This document shows positions 63,020-64,000 of a stretch of 64,000 nt of DNA, piece after piece; position 1 is the first letter of the stretch, and each line of letters opens with the position of its first letter. The translations under genes and the position numbers were made by a program. Below the pieces are notes generated by a model that did no database searches, had not been told where the DNA came from, and was given only the letters and a program-made list of their open reading frames with translations. The DNA comes from an uncultured Cytophagales bacterium (lineage in GTDB: Bacteria > Bacteroidota > Bacteroidia > Cytophagales > Thermonemataceae). The stretch covers positions 41,482-105,481 of the forward strand of contig CALEMF010000081.1 in assembly GCA_937911505.1 (NCBI GenBank), given 5' to 3'.

Positions 63020-63788
63020 TCATTTCTTATTTTTCTTTATTTTATCTATGTTCCAATCTAGGCTTAAATCTGCACAACAAACTGAGCATTCATATACTTC
63101 TTCTTTAATTAGGTTTTTTGTTTGGCAATTCTCACAATATCTAAATTCGAAGGCGCTTGTAAAAAAATCAGGATGCGCTATTTTTATCTTGTCTAGTGCT
63201 ATTTCAACTGCTTTCCAAGATTCGGTTTTTGGGCAATAACCAGTTGACTGGTTACTTACTTCTCCAACGTAAATATCTTCTAGGTCAAAATTGAACGTCA
63301 TTTCACCAGCAGATAGCACATTTTGCCCTCCTGCACACACTACGTGTTCGGCATGTCTGTCGCTGATTACCAATTCTCTTTTTTCGTTGATGATGAAAGT
63401 TGCAATGATTTGATCGTATGTTATTTTTTGATTCGATTCTTTTACCCAGTCGTATATATCATTTATTTGCGCGACTTTTTTTCCTTCATATTTCTTATCA
63501 ACGCTTTTAGAGAATGTTTAAAAATTAAATGCTGCATAATTAATATTTCACAAAATTTTCATCGATTATACTTCGATTTATCTCTTGTTCATTTTTCCTT
63601 GATGAAAAACGAACCAAAAAATCAAGAAAATCCAAAGCTTCTGCCCACAAATCCGCCCGCCTCCCCGCTGGATTTTCAGGCCTACGCACTTATATGGATC
63701 TTAAAAACAGGTAGTTAGAAAAAAAATTAAACATGCTTTTAAGGATTTCGTCAGGGCCAACATAAAAGTATGATTGAAACGCTTTCAT
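63020..63788 (-). pseudogene. Unknown zinc-ribbon-type gene split by MITE copy 4
   Basis: The ATG at 63786-63788 starts MKAFQSYFYVGPDEILKS and runs into the MITE. On the far side of the MITE the frame continues SVDKKYEGKKVAQINDIYDW, KITYDQIIATFIINEKRE, VISDRHAEHVVCAGGQN, and ends with a C-terminal CxxC pair (RYCENCQTK, YECSVCCADL). Removing the MITE and one TTA rejoins GAA ATC CTT AAA AGC GTT GAT AAG without loss. About 178 residues in the intact form. Family of unknown function; only the part from about 63373 could be translated from an alternative start. Confidence 0.8.
63510..63738. mobile_element. MITE copy 4, inserted inside a gene
   Basis: 229 bp. Ends GAGAATGTTTAAA and TTAAACATGCTT, flanked by TTA at 63507-63509 and 63739-63741. 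It carries the same core hairpin (CTTGATGAAAAACGAACC) as the other copies. It interrupts the minus-strand gene 63020-63788. Confidence 0.9.
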
Positions 63789-63854
63789 TTCATCAAGTAT
63801 TATTTATACTAAATGGTAGTAGTTTTTATTAAAGTTACGACTATTTCTACAGTA

Positions 63855-63975
63855 ACTGCATATGACGAAAGGGTTGATGAAGACGATATGGCTTGTTACC
63901 CCATCAAAGTGGTTATTTGCAAGGAAGCGATCTTTACACTTTAAAACTAATTAATCCAAGTTGCTAGTTATAGAT
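63855..63975 (-). promoter_or_regulatory. Degenerate shared-module copy upstream of the split gene
   Basis: Leader-like ACGAAAGGGTTGATGAAG and CATCAAAGTGGTTATTTGC, with TAGTTTTA in the -7 position (63942-63949). A TTG at the expected 20-nt distance is missing, so the promoter may have decayed. Confidence 0.4.
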
Positions 63976-64000
63976 TTAAGAATCTAAAGATGGTATAAGC

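Noticed and set aside
63323..63718. Plus-strand frame of 131 codons
   Set aside because: It runs through MITE copy 4 and the antisense of the split gene; the composition is that of a shadow frame.
1..64000. CRISPR arrays, rRNA, tRNA, transposase or phage genes
   Set aside because: No regularly spaced repeats, no tRNA/rRNA-like sequence and no recombinase, transposase or structural phage motif were seen by eye on either strand; a covariance-model scan would settle small RNAs.

Overview
The window looks like an accessory region of a Bacteroidota chromosome, probably Cytophagales-like. It is AT-rich. It carries a SusC/CirA-style TonB receptor with a carboxypeptidase-regulatory-like N-terminus, many secreted proteins and lipoproteins, and promoters of the Bacteroidota type (-33 TTG, -7 TAnnTTTG). 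No rRNA, tRNA, CRISPR array, phage module or transposase gene was seen. Almost every gene lies on the minus strand; only the S41 peptidase at 24787 and the FtsX-like permease at 30908 are on plus.

Layout. 1-5205: two AraC regulators (one cut by the window edge), a VOC protein, an SDR-like protein and two unknown proteins. 5284-8150: a TonB-dependent receptor and a secreted thioredoxin-like protein behind a palindromic DtxR-like box. 8451-9899: an SDR and a TetR repressor with two identical operators. 10021-20380: small stand-alone genes (LRR, serine hydrolase, NTF2-like folds, AraC regulators, YcxB-like, WG repeats, PhnB-like, RibD-like). 20748-24668: a serine hydrolase, then a CocE-type hydrolase broken by a stop codon and a frameshifted gene. 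24787-33316: S41 peptidase, HExxH lipoprotein, PD40 propeller protein, Ntn hydrolase, ABC permease. 33402-38170: SMI1/KNR4, class III Fic, NTF2-like proteins and a theta-type carbonic anhydrase. 38345-47783: a very large BNR/sortilin-like protein, a metallo-beta-lactamase-fold protein with altered ligands, an intradiol dioxygenase-like protein, a LytTR regulator, and HupE with a His-rich DUF4198-like partner. 48262-52793: a stand-alone GyrB-like ATPase half, then the transglutaminase / alpha-E / circularly permuted ATP-grasp group. 53112-63788: secreted hydrolases and peptidases, an AraC regulator, an M1-like peptidase, an intact CocE paralogue, a BNR propeller protein, and a gene split by a MITE.

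Two repeat systems tie the region together. The first is a MITE of about 230 bp (four copies, same orientation) with GAGNATGTTTAAA-type inverted ends and 3-bp TTA/TAA target duplications. One copy sits inside a gene, and its removal restores the reading frame exactly. The second is a promoter-plus-leader module found upstream of at least eight unrelated minus-strand genes. Its -33 and -7 boxes are separated by exactly 20 nt in all eight, and the leader of roughly 60-170 nt is related between copies.

Gene decay is common: several genes are broken by in-frame TAA codons, homopolymer frameshifts or MITE insertion. Whether some of these are assembly errors cannot be settled from the sequence alone.
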